This document shows positions 34,334-42,645 of a stretch of 52,187 bases of DNA, in pieces. Below the pieces are notes generated by a model. The model was not told the origin of the DNA, ran no database searches, and saw only the letters and a list, made by a program, of their open reading frames with translations. The position numbers were made by a program, and so were the translations under genes. The DNA is from Cyanobacteria bacterium HKST-UBA04 (GTDB lineage Bacteria > Cyanobacteriota > Vampirovibrionia > Vampirovibrionales > JAGQHJ01): assembly GCA_020431915.1 (NCBI GenBank), contig JAGQHJ010000009.1:1-52187 (forward strand), given 5' to 3'. Each line of letters starts with the position of its first letter. The stretch's first letter is position 1.

Positions 34334-35854
34334 ATGAGTACATTAAAAGCCGAAGAAATCAGCTCAGTCATCAAGTCCAAGCTGGCCCAGTTTGACACCC
34401 AAACCACCATCAATGACGTGGGTACCGTAATGGAAGTCAGCGACGGGATTGCCCGTATCTACGGCTTGCGCAACGCGATGGCCGGCGAACTGGTGCAGTT
34501 TGAAGACGGCCACAACACGGTTGGCATGGTGCTGAACCTTGAAGAAGACAATGTCGGGGTCGTTATTTTCGGCGATTATCTGGGCATCCAGGAAGGCCAG
34601 ACCGTAAAGACCACCACCAAGGTGGCTTCGGTACCGGCGGGCGACAACCTGATTGGCCGGGTGGTCAACCCCGTTGGCGAACCGCTCGACGGCAAGGGCC
34701 CCATTGAGGGCAGCGAAGATCGCTATATCGACAAGAAGGCGCCGGGTATCGTCCAGCGCAAGTCGGTGCATGAACCCCTGCAAACCGGTATTACCGCTAT
34801 CGACGCGATGATTCCCATTGGCCGAGGGCAGCGCGAATTGATTATTGGCGACCGCCAGACCGGCAAAACCGCCATTGCCATTGACACGATCCTCAACCAG
34901 AAGGGGAAGGACGTCATTTGTATTTACTGTGCCATTGGCCAGAAAACCGGTACCGTGGCCCAGATCGTCAAAACCCTCGAAGATCGTGGGGCGATGGACT
35001 ACAGTATCGTGGTGGCAGCCAATGCCATTGACCCGGCCCCGCTGCAGTTTTTGGCGCCCTACTCGGCCGTTTCCATTGGCGAGTACTTTATGGAACGTGG
35101 CAAGCACGTGCTGGTCATTTACGATGACTTATCGAAACAGGCTGTGGCCTACCGCTCCATGAGCTTGTTGCTTCGTCGCCCGCCGGGCCGTGAAGCATAC
35201 CCTGGCGACGTTTTCTACCTGCACAGCCGCCTGCTTGAGCGCGCCGCCAAGCTCAGCGACGCCGAAGGTGGTGGGTCGCTCACCGCCCTGCCTATCATTG
35301 AAACCCAGGCGGGTGACGTGTCGGCCTACGTTCCGACCAACGTGATCAGTATTACCGACGGCCAAATCTACCTCGAAACCGACCTGTTCAACGCCGGTAT
35401 CCGTCCGGCTATTAACGCGGGCTTGTCCGTATCGCGGGTAGGGGGGGCGGCCCAAACCAAGGCCATTAAGTCGGTTGCCGGTCGTCTGCGTTTGGACTTG
35501 GCTCAGTTCCGCGAGCTGGAAGCCTTTGCCCAGTTTGCCAGCGATTTGGACCAAGCCACGCAAAACCAGCTGAGACGTGGCGAACGCCTGATCGAGCTGT
35601 TGAAGCAACCGCAATACTCGCCTCTGAGTGTGGCCCAGATGTACATTATTCTTTTTGCCGGTAACAGCGGGGTGCTCGATCCCCTGGAAATTGGCCAAGT
35701 GTCTGCATTCAAGGATCAGCTGTTCTCCTATATCCCCACCAAGCTCAAAACCTTCGAGGAAAAACTGGCGACGGGTGCCAAGCTTGAGAAGGACGAGGAA
35801 GCCCAGTTGCTTGAGGCACTCAAGGACTTCCGCGACAACGTGTTTACCGGCTAA
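34334..35854 (+). CDS. atpA: ATP synthase F1 subunit alpha
   Basis: The non-catalytic nucleotide-binding subunit of the F1 hexamer. The N-terminus contains [18 protein letters not shown], the Walker A loop is [14 protein letters not shown], and the alpha-signature [20 protein letters not shown] is intact. The length of 506 aa is standard. No beta subunit gene follows; gamma is next, 31 nt downstream. Confidence 0.98.
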   Translation: MSTLKAEEISSVIKSKLAQFDTQTTINDVGTVMEVSDGIARIYGLRNAMAGELVQFEDGHNTVGMVLNLEEDNVGVVIFGDYLGIQEGQTVKTTTKVASVPAGDNLIGRVVNPVGEPLDGKGPIEGSEDRYIDKKAPGIVQRKSVHEPLQTGITAIDAMIPIGRGQRELIIGDRQTGKTAIAIDTILNQKGKDVICIYCAIGQKTGTVAQIVKTLEDRGAMDYSIVVAANAIDPAPLQFLAPYSAVSIGEYFMERGKHVLVIYDDLSKQAVAYRSMSLLLRRPPGREAYPGDVFYLHSRLLERAAKLSDAEGGGSLTALPIIETQAGDVSAYVPTNVISITDGQIYLETDLFNAGIRPAINAGLSVSRVGGAAQTKAIKSVAGRLRLDLAQFRELEAFAQFASDLDQATQNQLRRGERLIELLKQPQYSPLSVAQMYIILFAGNSGVLDPLEIGQVSAFKDQLFSYIPTKLKTFEEKLATGAKLEKDEEAQLLEALKDFRDNVFTG

Positions 35855-35885
35855 GCCCCCGTATTGAAGGAGACGCGATTCCGTT

Positions 35886-36827
35886 ATGGCCAGCTTGAAA
35901 GATATCCGACGCCGTATCAAGAGTGTGAAAAACACCCGGAAGATCACGCTGGCCATGAAGATGGTGGCGGCTGCCAAGGTCAAGCGGGCCGAGGATCGCC
36001 TGAAGGCCAACCGGCCGTTTGCCGACGAGCTGCGTTTGGTTTTCAGCGAAGTATACGAGTCGATGAAAAACCGCCTCGGCGAGCTCGAAGAGTCGCGTTA
36101 TGCCGACCTGCTGCTGGAGCGTCCCATCAAGCGCATGGGCGTGGTGTTTATTTCTTCCGACCGGGGCTTGTGCGGTTCGTACAACGCCAACGTCCTCAAG
36201 TTCCTCGTCAAGTACCATAAGAACTGCCGCAGTAATGGGATCGAACCCAAGTACTATCTGCTCGGTAGCAAGCTGACGCGTGTTTTTGATCGCTATTGCG
36301 ACGGCCAACGCCTTGGCAGCCAAATGGGCGTGATGGGTGTCCCGACCCTCGACACCTGCGAATCCGTGGCCAAGGCGATGATGAAGGCGTATACCGACAA
36401 CCAGATCGACGCTATCCAGATTGTCTATACCCATTTCAAAAGCATGCTGACCTACCAGGTCAACATCCAGAACGTGCTGCCCCTGAAAGGCGAAATCGAG
36501 GAAATCCATCACGACATCGTGCCGGAAGAAGCCACGATTATTGATACCGATACCCTCCGGCCGCACCGCAGCGAGACCTTGCTTGAGCCCAGCGCCACGG
36601 CGGTTCTCGATACCCTGTTGCCCGATTATATGGCCAACCAGCTGTACAACTGCATGCTGGAAAGTTCGGCTAGCGAGCTGGCCGCCCGGATGACGGCGAT
36701 GAGCAATGCCTCGAACAACGCCAGCGAACTGATTGACAAGCTGACCATCGACTACAACAAGGCCCGTCAGGCCAGCATTACCCAGGAAATCCTCGAAATT
36801 GTCGGTGGGGCCGAGGCCCTGGCCTAA
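35886..36827 (+). CDS. atpG: ATP synthase F1 subunit gamma
   Basis: The central rotor shaft. The N-terminal helix SLKDIRRRIKSVKNTRKITLAMKMV and the C-terminal helix LTIDYNKARQASITQEILEIVGGAEAL are diagnostic. At 313 aa it is about 25 longer than E. coli gamma. The extra length is mainly in the loop after VLPLKG (about residues 198-240), where cyanobacteria and chloroplasts carry a regulatory insertion. The loop here is intermediate in size and lacks the chloroplast cysteine pair, so thioredoxin control is not expected. GAAGGAGA upstream supports ATG 35886. This is the last gene of the operon; in cyanobacterial nomenclature it is atpC. Confidence 0.97.
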   Translation: MASLKDIRRRIKSVKNTRKITLAMKMVAAAKVKRAEDRLKANRPFADELRLVFSEVYESMKNRLGELEESRYADLLLERPIKRMGVVFISSDRGLCGSYNANVLKFLVKYHKNCRSNGIEPKYYLLGSKLTRVFDRYCDGQRLGSQMGVMGVPTLDTCESVAKAMMKAYTDNQIDAIQIVYTHFKSMLTYQVNIQNVLPLKGEIEEIHHDIVPEEATIIDTDTLRPHRSETLLEPSATAVLDTLLPDYMANQLYNCMLESSASELAARMTAMSNASNNASELIDKLTIDYNKARQASITQEILEIVGGAEALA

Positions 36828-37147
36828 ACTGGCGCCTCTCTCTTTTGAGGGATTGGGTTTTGTAACAATTCGGCATTGTCGGCCTGTAAGGCCGGAACAA
36901 AGCCGTTTTTTGGCGGTCTGTAAGGGGTGGATCCAATGGCTTGCCGTGTCCAGAGGGTTTAATTTGATGCCCAAAAGGGCTAAAATACGGTAAAGACCTT
37001 TACTATCAATGGTTTCAGCTATTTTAGGCCCAAAGGGGTGTTGCCGCTCCACCCACCTCGCTCACGCCGCTCATAAAATTACTCATAAAAGGGCATTGAA
37101 ACCAGCCCGAGGCCCTATCAGCAAACGCAGACGTCGAGGACCGTGAC
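36828..37147. other. gene-free region after the ATP synthase operon
   Basis: This 320-nt gap contains the strong terminator at 36871-36911. A second dyad structure lies at 36977-37031: GGGCTAAAATA (36977-36987) with TATTTTAGGCCC (37020-37031, one bulge), enclosing GTAAAG (36990-36995)/CTTTAC (36998-37003). The second may belong to the leader or promoter region of the next gene. No ORF is credible here. Confidence 0.6.
36871..36911 (+). terminator. intrinsic terminator of the ATP synthase operon
   Basis: A compound hairpin is formed by CGGC (36871-36874) with GCCG (36902-36905), TTGT with ACAA, and CGGCC with GGCCG around a TGTAA loop. Six Ts follow at 36906-36911. Confidence 0.88.
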
Positions 37148-38305
37148 TTGAAACCAATTCGTCCAACTTGTGTGGTTTTGGCCCTTCCCCACTCCCGTAT
37201 CGTCGGGTTCGGGCAGCGAATTGCCACGCTTTGGGCATGGGCACTGGTTGTCGTGGTTGCCCTGGTACTGATGGTTGCCACCCTGTTGCCGGTACCGGTC
37301 TTTGCCGCTTCGCCGGCGACCCCAGCTGTGCCGCCGGTGGTGGTGGAACTGGAGACCCGGTATTTCCAGAAGCAGTTTACCCAGGAGCCGCTCGATGCGC
37401 GTGTGGCCCGCCTCGAAACGTTTATCTACGGGCTGGCCCATACCAAGAAGCCGATGCCCGAACGCCTCAAGGATTTGACGGCCATCAAGGCCGTGGTGCC
37501 CGACGAGGCCGAGTTGGCTGCCGGTCAACCTGCATCGGCTCCGGCTTCTAAAACCGTCCCGCCGGCTAAACCGGCTGCTACCAAAACATCGTCCGTTCAA
37601 ACCACCCCGCAACCCGCACCGGCTCCTGTGGCATCGGGTATGGCGCCGGGTGTGGTGCCCGGAGAAACCAGCTACCCGACGGTGGCCGAGATGGAGCAAA
37701 CCGTGTTTGGTCAGTCCCGACCCAGCCAGCCCTTGAAGGATCGCCTGGAGGCGCTGGAAGAAAAAGTGTTTAACCAGAAACAGCAAGGCAGTTTGCAGGA
37801 ACGCAGCGATCGGCTCGAAATGGTGCTGCTTCCCCATAAGGCACAACCCATGCCGCCGGCCGCTCCCTATTATCAGGGCGCACAGGGGGGCGGTGGTGCC
37901 CCCATGGGGCCAATGCCCGGCTATGCCGCAAGCTATGGCACGGGCCAGCCCGTGCCCCAACAGCAACTAATGGCCCTTTCGCCGCAAGTAACCCAGCTGG
38001 AGCAGACCATGTTTCGGCGGACCTATGTCACCGAACCCATTGAGCAGCGGGTGGGACGGCTGGAAATGAACATGTTCCAGACCACCGCGCCCGAGCTACC
38101 CCTTGAGGATCGCGTCCAGCGGTTGTCCACGGTGGCCGGTGCCCAGCGGTCACAGCAGCAGGAACTGACGCGGCACAGTCCCTATAGTGCACGGCAAGGC
38201 GGCTATTCTTATGCCAACGGGTCCAATCCCAACCGGGCCAGACGGGCCAGTGCCGGCAGCCAATTGTTGATGATCCTGCTGATGGTGGGGTTGTCTGCTC
38301 TTTAG
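37148..38305 (+). CDS. secreted or anchored protein with three 44-residue repeats, 385 aa
   Basis: I do not recognise a named family. An N-terminal hydrophobic segment (about 29-52, ending LPVPVFAAS) looks like a signal peptide. Three copies of one 44-residue unit are placed at 67-110, 181-224 and 283-326. Each has a pattern of (E/Q)(L/M)E near its start, then PLxxRVxRLE at unit positions 15-24, and a second LxxRxxxL near its end. Linkers are Pro/Ala/Gln/Gly-rich. A hydrophobic C-terminus (SQLLMILLMVGLSAL) could be a membrane tail. GAGGA upstream points to a TTG start at 37148; no better start lies before the signal. It ends 4 nt inside the convergent pyrD gene. Confidence 0.7.
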   Translation: MKPIRPTCVVLALPHSRIVGFGQRIATLWAWALVVVVALVLMVATLLPVPVFAASPATPAVPPVVVELETRYFQKQFTQEPLDARVARLETFIYGLAHTKKPMPERLKDLTAIKAVVPDEAELAAGQPASAPASKTVPPAKPAATKTSSVQTTPQPAPAPVASGMAPGVVPGETSYPTVAEMEQTVFGQSRPSQPLKDRLEALEEKVFNQKQQGSLQERSDRLEMVLLPHKAQPMPPAAPYYQGAQGGGGAPMGPMPGYAASYGTGQPVPQQQLMALSPQVTQLEQTMFRRTYVTEPIEQRVGRLEMNMFQTTAPELPLEDRVQRLSTVAGAQRSQQQELTRHSPYSARQGGYSYANGSNPNRARRASAGSQLLMILLMVGLSAL

Positions 38306-39435
38306 AGGTTGGCGGTTGCCTGATGATGCCGGTGGGCCAGCCCCACGGCCTGTGCGATGTTGGTCAGCCCATGTTGCTTGAGCTTGGCATCGAGGCCGGC
38401 CTTGATGCGTTCGACAAGGCCGGGGCCTTCGTATACCAGGCCCGTGTAAAGCTGGATGAGACTGGCGCCATGGGTCATGTAGGCCCAGGCCGATTCGGTA
38501 TCGCGAATGCCGCCGACGCCCACAATCAGGTGCTGGCCCCCGGTTAACTGGTACAGGGTACGCACCACTGCCAGGCTTTTGTCAAATACGGGCGGGCCGC
38601 TCAGTCCGCCGGGGCCCAGCTGCTCGACGGTTTGTGCGTCTGTCGTCAGGTTGTCGCGGGTTCGGGTGGTGTTGCAGGCGACCCAACCGGCCATCAGGCC
38701 CTTGTCCACGTAGGGCTGGGCCACGTCGACCAGGTGGGCCAGCGTGTCGCTGGTCAGATCCGGTGAAAGCTTTACCAACCATGGTTTTGCCTGGGTGGGG
38801 TGGTTGCTTAGCAGGGCCTGTTGCTGGTTGGCCAGAAAGGCCAGCAGCTCGGCCAGCGTGTCGGGCTGGCAAAAAGTGGTGCCGTCGGCCGTATTGGGGC
38901 AGCTGACGTCCAGGCTGATGTAGCTGCCGCAGCCCAGGGCATGCTTAAGGGCCAGGCCAAAATCCTGTAGGGCCAGCGGGCCGGTAATGTGGGGCTGCGG
39001 GGTTTTGCTTAGGTTGATGCCCACACAAAAATCCTTGGGCAGGGCCTTTAACTGGTGCTTAAGGTTGGCGGCCCCGGCGTTGTTCAGGCCCATGCGGTTA
39101 ATCAGGGCGTGGTCGGTGGGGAGGCGAAACAGCCGGGGCTTGGGGTTCCCTTGGCTGGCCTGCGCCGTGATGGCTCCCACTTCGTGAAACCCGCAGCCGA
39201 GCCACCGGGCCATTTCGACGAGCTGCACGTGTTTGTCTAGCCCGGCCGCCAGCCCCACGGGGTTGGGCAGGGTGCGGCCCAGCAACTCCTGTTGCAGCGC
39301 CGGGTAAGACCGGGTGGCCATGGGCACCAGGGTTGAAACCACTGGCCCAAGTGGTGAAGCCATCAGGCCGGTGATGATGTCATGGGCCGATTCGGCATCC
39401 ATGGCAAACAACAGCGGGCGGATCAAATCGTACAT
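38302..39435 (-). CDS. pyrD: dihydroorotate dehydrogenase (quinone), class 2
   Basis: Oxidises dihydroorotate to orotate in pyrimidine synthesis, passing electrons to membrane quinones. The N-terminal helix MYDLIRPLLFAMDAESAHD typical of class 2 enzymes is present. FMN-binding segments include NPVGLAAGLDKH, INRMGLNNAG and CVGINLSKT. The active-site base is the serine in SLDVSCPNT, which again marks class 2. LIVGVGGIRDTESAWAYM binds the FMN phosphate. Length is 377 aa. No Shine-Dalgarno precedes ATG 39435; a weak extended -10 (TGGCACAAT, ending 39442) lies 6 nt ahead of it. The enzyme is peripheral on the inner membrane. Confidence 0.95.
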   Translation of the reverse strand: MYDLIRPLLFAMDAESAHDIITGLMASPLGPVVSTLVPMATRSYPALQQELLGRTLPNPVGLAAGLDKHVQLVEMARWLGCGFHEVGAITAQASQGNPKPRLFRLPTDHALINRMGLNNAGAANLKHQLKALPKDFCVGINLSKTPQPHITGPLALQDFGLALKHALGCGSYISLDVSCPNTADGTTFCQPDTLAELLAFLANQQQALLSNHPTQAKPWLVKLSPDLTSDTLAHLVDVAQPYVDKGLMAGWVACNTTRTRDNLTTDAQTVEQLGPGGLSGPPVFDKSLAVVRTLYQLTGGQHLIVGVGGIRDTESAWAYMTHGASLIQLYTGLVYEGPGLVERIKAGLDAKLKQHGLTNIAQAVGLAHRHHQATANL

Positions 39436-39533
39436 ACGTCTATTGTGCCAAAAACCAACATGCTTGGCGATGGATCAGCCCGTTGTGCGGCGGTTAAGGC
39501 ATTGAGACAGGTCACTGCTGCCGTTTTTAGGCG

Positions 39534-39584
39534 AAAAAAAACCGGACGTCACTCCATGAAGGAGGGCATAATGCACGCGTCCGG
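39534..39584 (-). terminator. intrinsic terminator (minus strand)
   Basis: On the minus strand CCGGACG (39584-39578) pairs with CGTCCGG (39548-39542) and is followed by eight Ts. A smaller CTCC/GGAG stem sits in the loop. It ends the transcript of the 155-aa protein gene. Confidence 0.85.
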
Positions 39585-39652
39585 CCAATCGAAGGGGTAT
39601 AAAATCTATACGTCCTATTATACGGGTTTGCCATGGGAGGGGAAGGGGGTAA

Positions 39653-40120
39653 TTACATCGACTTGAGTGATCGGATCCAACTGAACAGCCCCAACACCGC
39701 CAGGGTGCTGGCCCCCATGACCCACCACAGCCAATTTTGGTTGGGGTTTTGCTTGGGGGTGTTGTGCGAGGCGTCGTTGGTTGGGGGCCATCGGTGGGCC
39801 TTGGGTCTGTAAGGGCCGGCTTGTACGGGCAGATCTTGTGTCGATAAACCCTGTGCCGAGGAATTTTGTGTGGCGGAAGCCGAGCCGGGGGCGGTGGTGG
39901 TGTGGCTGGGGGTAATCGATTGATCGCCCCGTTCCTTGCCCAGGCCGGTATAGGTGGCAGGGGCCGATACAGTGGCCTGCTCAGGTCGGCTGTTAGCTGA
40001 AAAGGTTGACACATCGGGCTGATCGGCTAATGCGGGCAGCAGACAAAGACACGACATGGCCCATGCCACGGCAGCCCAAACAATCACCCAACGCGATGCC
40101 ACCAGTCGACTCGTCTCCAT
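39653..40120 (-). CDS. hypothetical secreted protein with C-terminal membrane helix, 155 aa
   Basis: I do not recognise a family. A signal peptide (WVIVWAAVAWAMSCLCLLPALA) is followed by a hydrophilic Ser/Thr/Pro/Gln-rich stretch of about 100 residues. A membrane helix (NWLWWVMGASTLAVLGLFSWI, about 128-148) and a short basic tail end the protein. That topology places most of the chain outside the cytosol. The start is ATG 40120 without a clear Shine-Dalgarno. It is followed by a good terminator, about 70 nt away. Confidence 0.65.
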   Translation of the reverse strand: METSRLVASRWVIVWAAVAWAMSCLCLLPALADQPDVSTFSANSRPEQATVSAPATYTGLGKERGDQSITPSHTTTAPGSASATQNSSAQGLSTQDLPVQAGPYRPKAHRWPPTNDASHNTPKQNPNQNWLWWVMGASTLAVLGLFSWIRSLKSM

Positions 40121-40235
40121 CCGTTCACAAACGCACCAACAGACCGGTGCGCGTCTTCACCGCAATAGCCCTAGTGTAACGTGGCTCGAAAAAAGGGGCC
40201 AGGGTGGCACAGGATGTTTCCAAGTGTAGGAGGTG

Positions 40236-41528
40236 CTAATAGCCCACCTTGGCATCGACCAGCTTGGGTTCGTCATTGGCGGCTTCGGGAAAAAACTGTC
40301 GGTGCAGGGCACGAACGGCGTCGTCCGCTTGGGCCTGGTCAATCAGACAGCTGATCTTAATTTCCGACGTGGAAATCATCTTCAGGTTGATGTTGGCCTG
40401 GGCCAGGGCCTTGAACATGTCGGCGGCAATCCCGGGCCGGTCAATCATGCCCACGCCCACAATGCTGACCTTGGCTACGTCGGTTTCGTAATAGATTTCG
40501 CCCGACCCCATGTCGGCCTTCACTTTTTCAAGCAAGGTCAGGGTATCCTGCAGGTCGGTTTGGTCCACGGTAAAGGCAATGTCGTTGGTGTTGTCATCCT
40601 GCCGAACCGACTGGATGATCATGTCCACGCTGATGTTGTTGCTGGCCAGCGCCCCAAACAGCTGGGCGGCAATGCCTGGTTGGTCGGGTACGTGGGTCAT
40701 GGCCAGTTCCACCTGTTTCTTGTCGGCGGCAATGCCAGACACCGCTCGGCTTTGGCCTTCGCCGCCCTGGCCGCCTTCGCTGCCGCCCCCCGTGCCATAC
40801 GTGCTAACCAGGGTACCGGGGTTGTCGGGATCAAACGTGCTGCGCACGCGGATACGGACGTTGGCATTGCGGGCGGTTTCCACGGCCCGTGGGTGCAGCA
40901 CCTTTGCCCCAACGCGGGCCAGTTCGAGCATCTCAATGTAGGTAATGTCGTCCTGCCGGACGGCTTCCGGCACCACCCTCGGGTCGGCCGAATATACGCC
41001 GTCGACGTCCGTGTAGATATCGCAACGGTCGGCGCCCAGCGCTCCGGCCAAGGCAATGGCCGATGTATCCGACCCGCCCCGGCCCAGTGTGGCAATGTCG
41101 CCTTTGCTGTTGATACCCTGGAAGCCCGTGACGATCACAATCTCGCCTTTGTCCAGGTGGTGCTGAACCCGGCCGGTGTTAATTTCAAGGATACGGGCCC
41201 GGTTGTGCAGGTCTTCCGTCACAAATCCGGCTTGCTGGCCATTGAGCGAGACGGCAGGGTAGCCCATGCTCGTCAGGGTCATGGCCAACAGGGGGGCACT
41301 GACCATTTCGCCGGTGGCCAGCAGGGCATCGTATTCCCGGCCGCTGGGATTTTCCACCAGTTCGCCGGCCAGCTCAACGAGGCCGTCGGTGGTTTTGCCC
41401 ATGGCCGAGACAATGGCCGCCACGCGGTTGCCCTGTTCAGCCACATCGGCAATGACGCGGGCGACATGGCGGATTTTCTCGGCATTGCCGACAGAGGTGC
41501 CGCCAAATTTTAAAACCACTAAACTCAT
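40236..41528 (-). CDS. lysC: aspartate kinase
   Basis: Phosphorylates aspartate, the first step towards lysine, threonine, methionine and diaminopimelate. The N-terminal kinase motif VVLKFGGTSVGNAEKI, the substrate-binding region GRGGSDTSAIALAGALGADRC and YTDVDGVYSADPR are intact. Two ACT domains in the C-terminal third (HVPDQPGIAAQLFGALA, IVGVGMIDRPGIAADMF) imply feedback control by amino acids. A Gly-rich insertion (TGGGSEGGQGGEGQS) sits just before the first ACT domain, at the hinge. ATG 41528 (430 aa) is preferred to 41537 because it starts with the conserved MSLVVLKFGG. Confidence 0.96.
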   Translation of the reverse strand: MSLVVLKFGGTSVGNAEKIRHVARVIADVAEQGNRVAAIVSAMGKTTDGLVELAGELVENPSGREYDALLATGEMVSAPLLAMTLTSMGYPAVSLNGQQAGFVTEDLHNRARILEINTGRVQHHLDKGEIVIVTGFQGINSKGDIATLGRGGSDTSAIALAGALGADRCDIYTDVDGVYSADPRVVPEAVRQDDITYIEMLELARVGAKVLHPRAVETARNANVRIRVRSTFDPDNPGTLVSTYGTGGGSEGGQGGEGQSRAVSGIAADKKQVELAMTHVPDQPGIAAQLFGALASNNISVDMIIQSVRQDDNTNDIAFTVDQTDLQDTLTLLEKVKADMGSGEIYYETDVAKVSIVGVGMIDRPGIAADMFKALAQANINLKMISTSEIKISCLIDQAQADDAVRALHRQFFPEAANDEPKLVDAKVGY

Positions 41529-41701
41529 CGGGAACAAGGGGCCTGGTCATTAAGGGGTGTCGAAAGAACGTCAGACGCAGACTCTAGTAGTACCATGGGG
41601 CTTGGTGTCTGTCCAGCGTCTGGGGCGTGGGTGCCGGGTGTGGACACCGGTGGTTGGGCCTTGGTTATGGGTAATATGGGTGGGCGTGGACGGGGCCTCT
41701 T

Positions 41702-41716
41702 TGTTATAGTAGGCCC
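41702..41716 (+). promoter_or_regulatory. extended -10 promoter immediately ahead of the PPC-domain gene
   Basis: TGTTATAGT (41702-41710) is an extended -10. The A of ATG 41717 is only 7 nt after the hexamer, so the mRNA would be leaderless. GGGCCT (41693-41698) and AGGCCC (41711-41716) also form a 6-bp inverted repeat around the box. Confidence 0.5.
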
Positions 41717-42259
41717 ATGAACTCTACCAACTCTACCAACTCTACCAATTCCACCAATCTCACTGCCCAAAATCAGCCGATCGACTTGACGGCCCAGGTC
41801 AGTGTACTGGCCCAGGCCCGACTAAACCGGGTGCTAACCGGCCGGTTGGCCCACGGGGCCGATTTAACCGAAGCCCTGCTGACCTTGTGCCAAGCCGAGG
41901 GGGTTCAGTTGGGCTGGGTTCGGTTGTTGGGGGCCGTGAGCCGAATCAAGCTGGCCTATTACGATCAGCTAACCCATCGCTACGAGGCCCGGATGTTTGA
42001 CGGGATGTACGAGATACTAAACGGAACCGGCAATCTGTCGCCCAAGGCCGGTGTCCCGTTTTTGCACCTGCACGTGACCCTTGGCGACGCGGATTTTAAC
42101 GCTTTCGGCGGTCATGTATTGCCGGGCGATTCCTGTGTATTTGCCTGCGAATACCAGCTAACCGTTTTGGACAGTACCGCCGACCTGAACCGCGATGAGC
42201 AGGATGCCGACACGGGGCTGGGGCTGTGGTGCCCCTACCTGCAGCGGCAGCATGGGTAG
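41717..42259 (+). CDS. PPC-domain (DUF296) protein, 180 aa
   Basis: The PPC/DUF296 fold is indicated by GRLAHGADLTEALLTLCQAEGV, LGWVRLLGAVSRIKLAYYD, YEILNGTGNLS and HLHVTLGDADFNAFGGHVLPG. Bacterial versions are small trimeric proteins of uncertain role; plant versions are joined to AT-hooks. The conserved histidines of GTGNLS...HLHV...GGH may bind a metal. The N-terminus is a tandem of four Asn-Ser-Thr triplets encoded by 9-bp DNA repeats (41720-41755), in frame with the start codon. It stands alone, divergent from lysC. A terminator follows at 42396-42416. Confidence 0.88.
   Translation: MNSTNSTNSTNSTNLTAQNQPIDLTAQVSVLAQARLNRVLTGRLAHGADLTEALLTLCQAEGVQLGWVRLLGAVSRIKLAYYDQLTHRYEARMFDGMYEILNGTGNLSPKAGVPFLHLHVTLGDADFNAFGGHVLPGDSCVFACEYQLTVLDSTADLNRDEQDADTGLGLWCPYLQRQHG
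41720..41755 (+). repeat. 9-bp tandem repeat at the 5' end of the PPC gene
   Basis: AACTCTACC occurs three times exactly and once as AATTCCACC. Because the unit is a multiple of three, copy changes would lengthen the N-terminus without frameshift. Confidence 0.85.
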
Positions 42260-42645
42260 CGCTACGGGCAGTACGGCAATCCGGGCATCAAAGGGGAGCG
42301 GGCTGAAAAAGGAAAAGTGCCTGGTGTCGGTGCGCACGCAAAAGCGGTGCACGACAACACAGGCACGGTTCGATGAGTTTTTGAGTCTTGGTAGGAACGG
42401 GGAGGACCCCGTTTTTGCAATCAATTGAGGAGTAAACTCGGTTGACGTGTCTGGCACACTGCCGCCTGTGGGGAACGGTCTTTGCCTGGGAGACGGGCCG
42501 ATGCCGATAGGAAACGGTCCACCTGGGGTCAGGCAGAGGCCAACACGTATTGGCGTGGCAGCGTGCGGTGTGTTTAATTGTCAAAAGCTTGGGGAATGGG
42601 GTGGGGCTTGGAGCGCCACACGGACTGTTGAGGGGGCGAGGTGCC
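42260..42645. other. gene-free region between PPC and Gly/Tyr-rich genes
   Basis: 386 nt between convergent genes. The only clear element is the terminator at 42396-42416. A 58-codon plus frame that starts at ATG 42252 inside the PPC gene runs through that terminator and is not credited. A short imperfect repeat (GGGGAACGGTC, GGAAACGGTCC) near 42472-42532 has no assigned role. Confidence 0.55.
42396..42416 (+). terminator. intrinsic terminator after PPC gene
   Basis: AACGGGG (42396-42402), loop AGGA, CCCCGTT (42407-42413) and five Ts form a compact classical terminator on the plus strand. Confidence 0.88.

Noticed and set aside
40233-41513. 426-codon plus-strand ORF opposite lysC
   Set aside because: Antisense shadow; no domain match and lysC is unambiguous.
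42195-42428. 77-codon plus-strand ORF at the end of the PPC gene
   Set aside because: It overlaps the PPC gene and runs through a compact intrinsic terminator.
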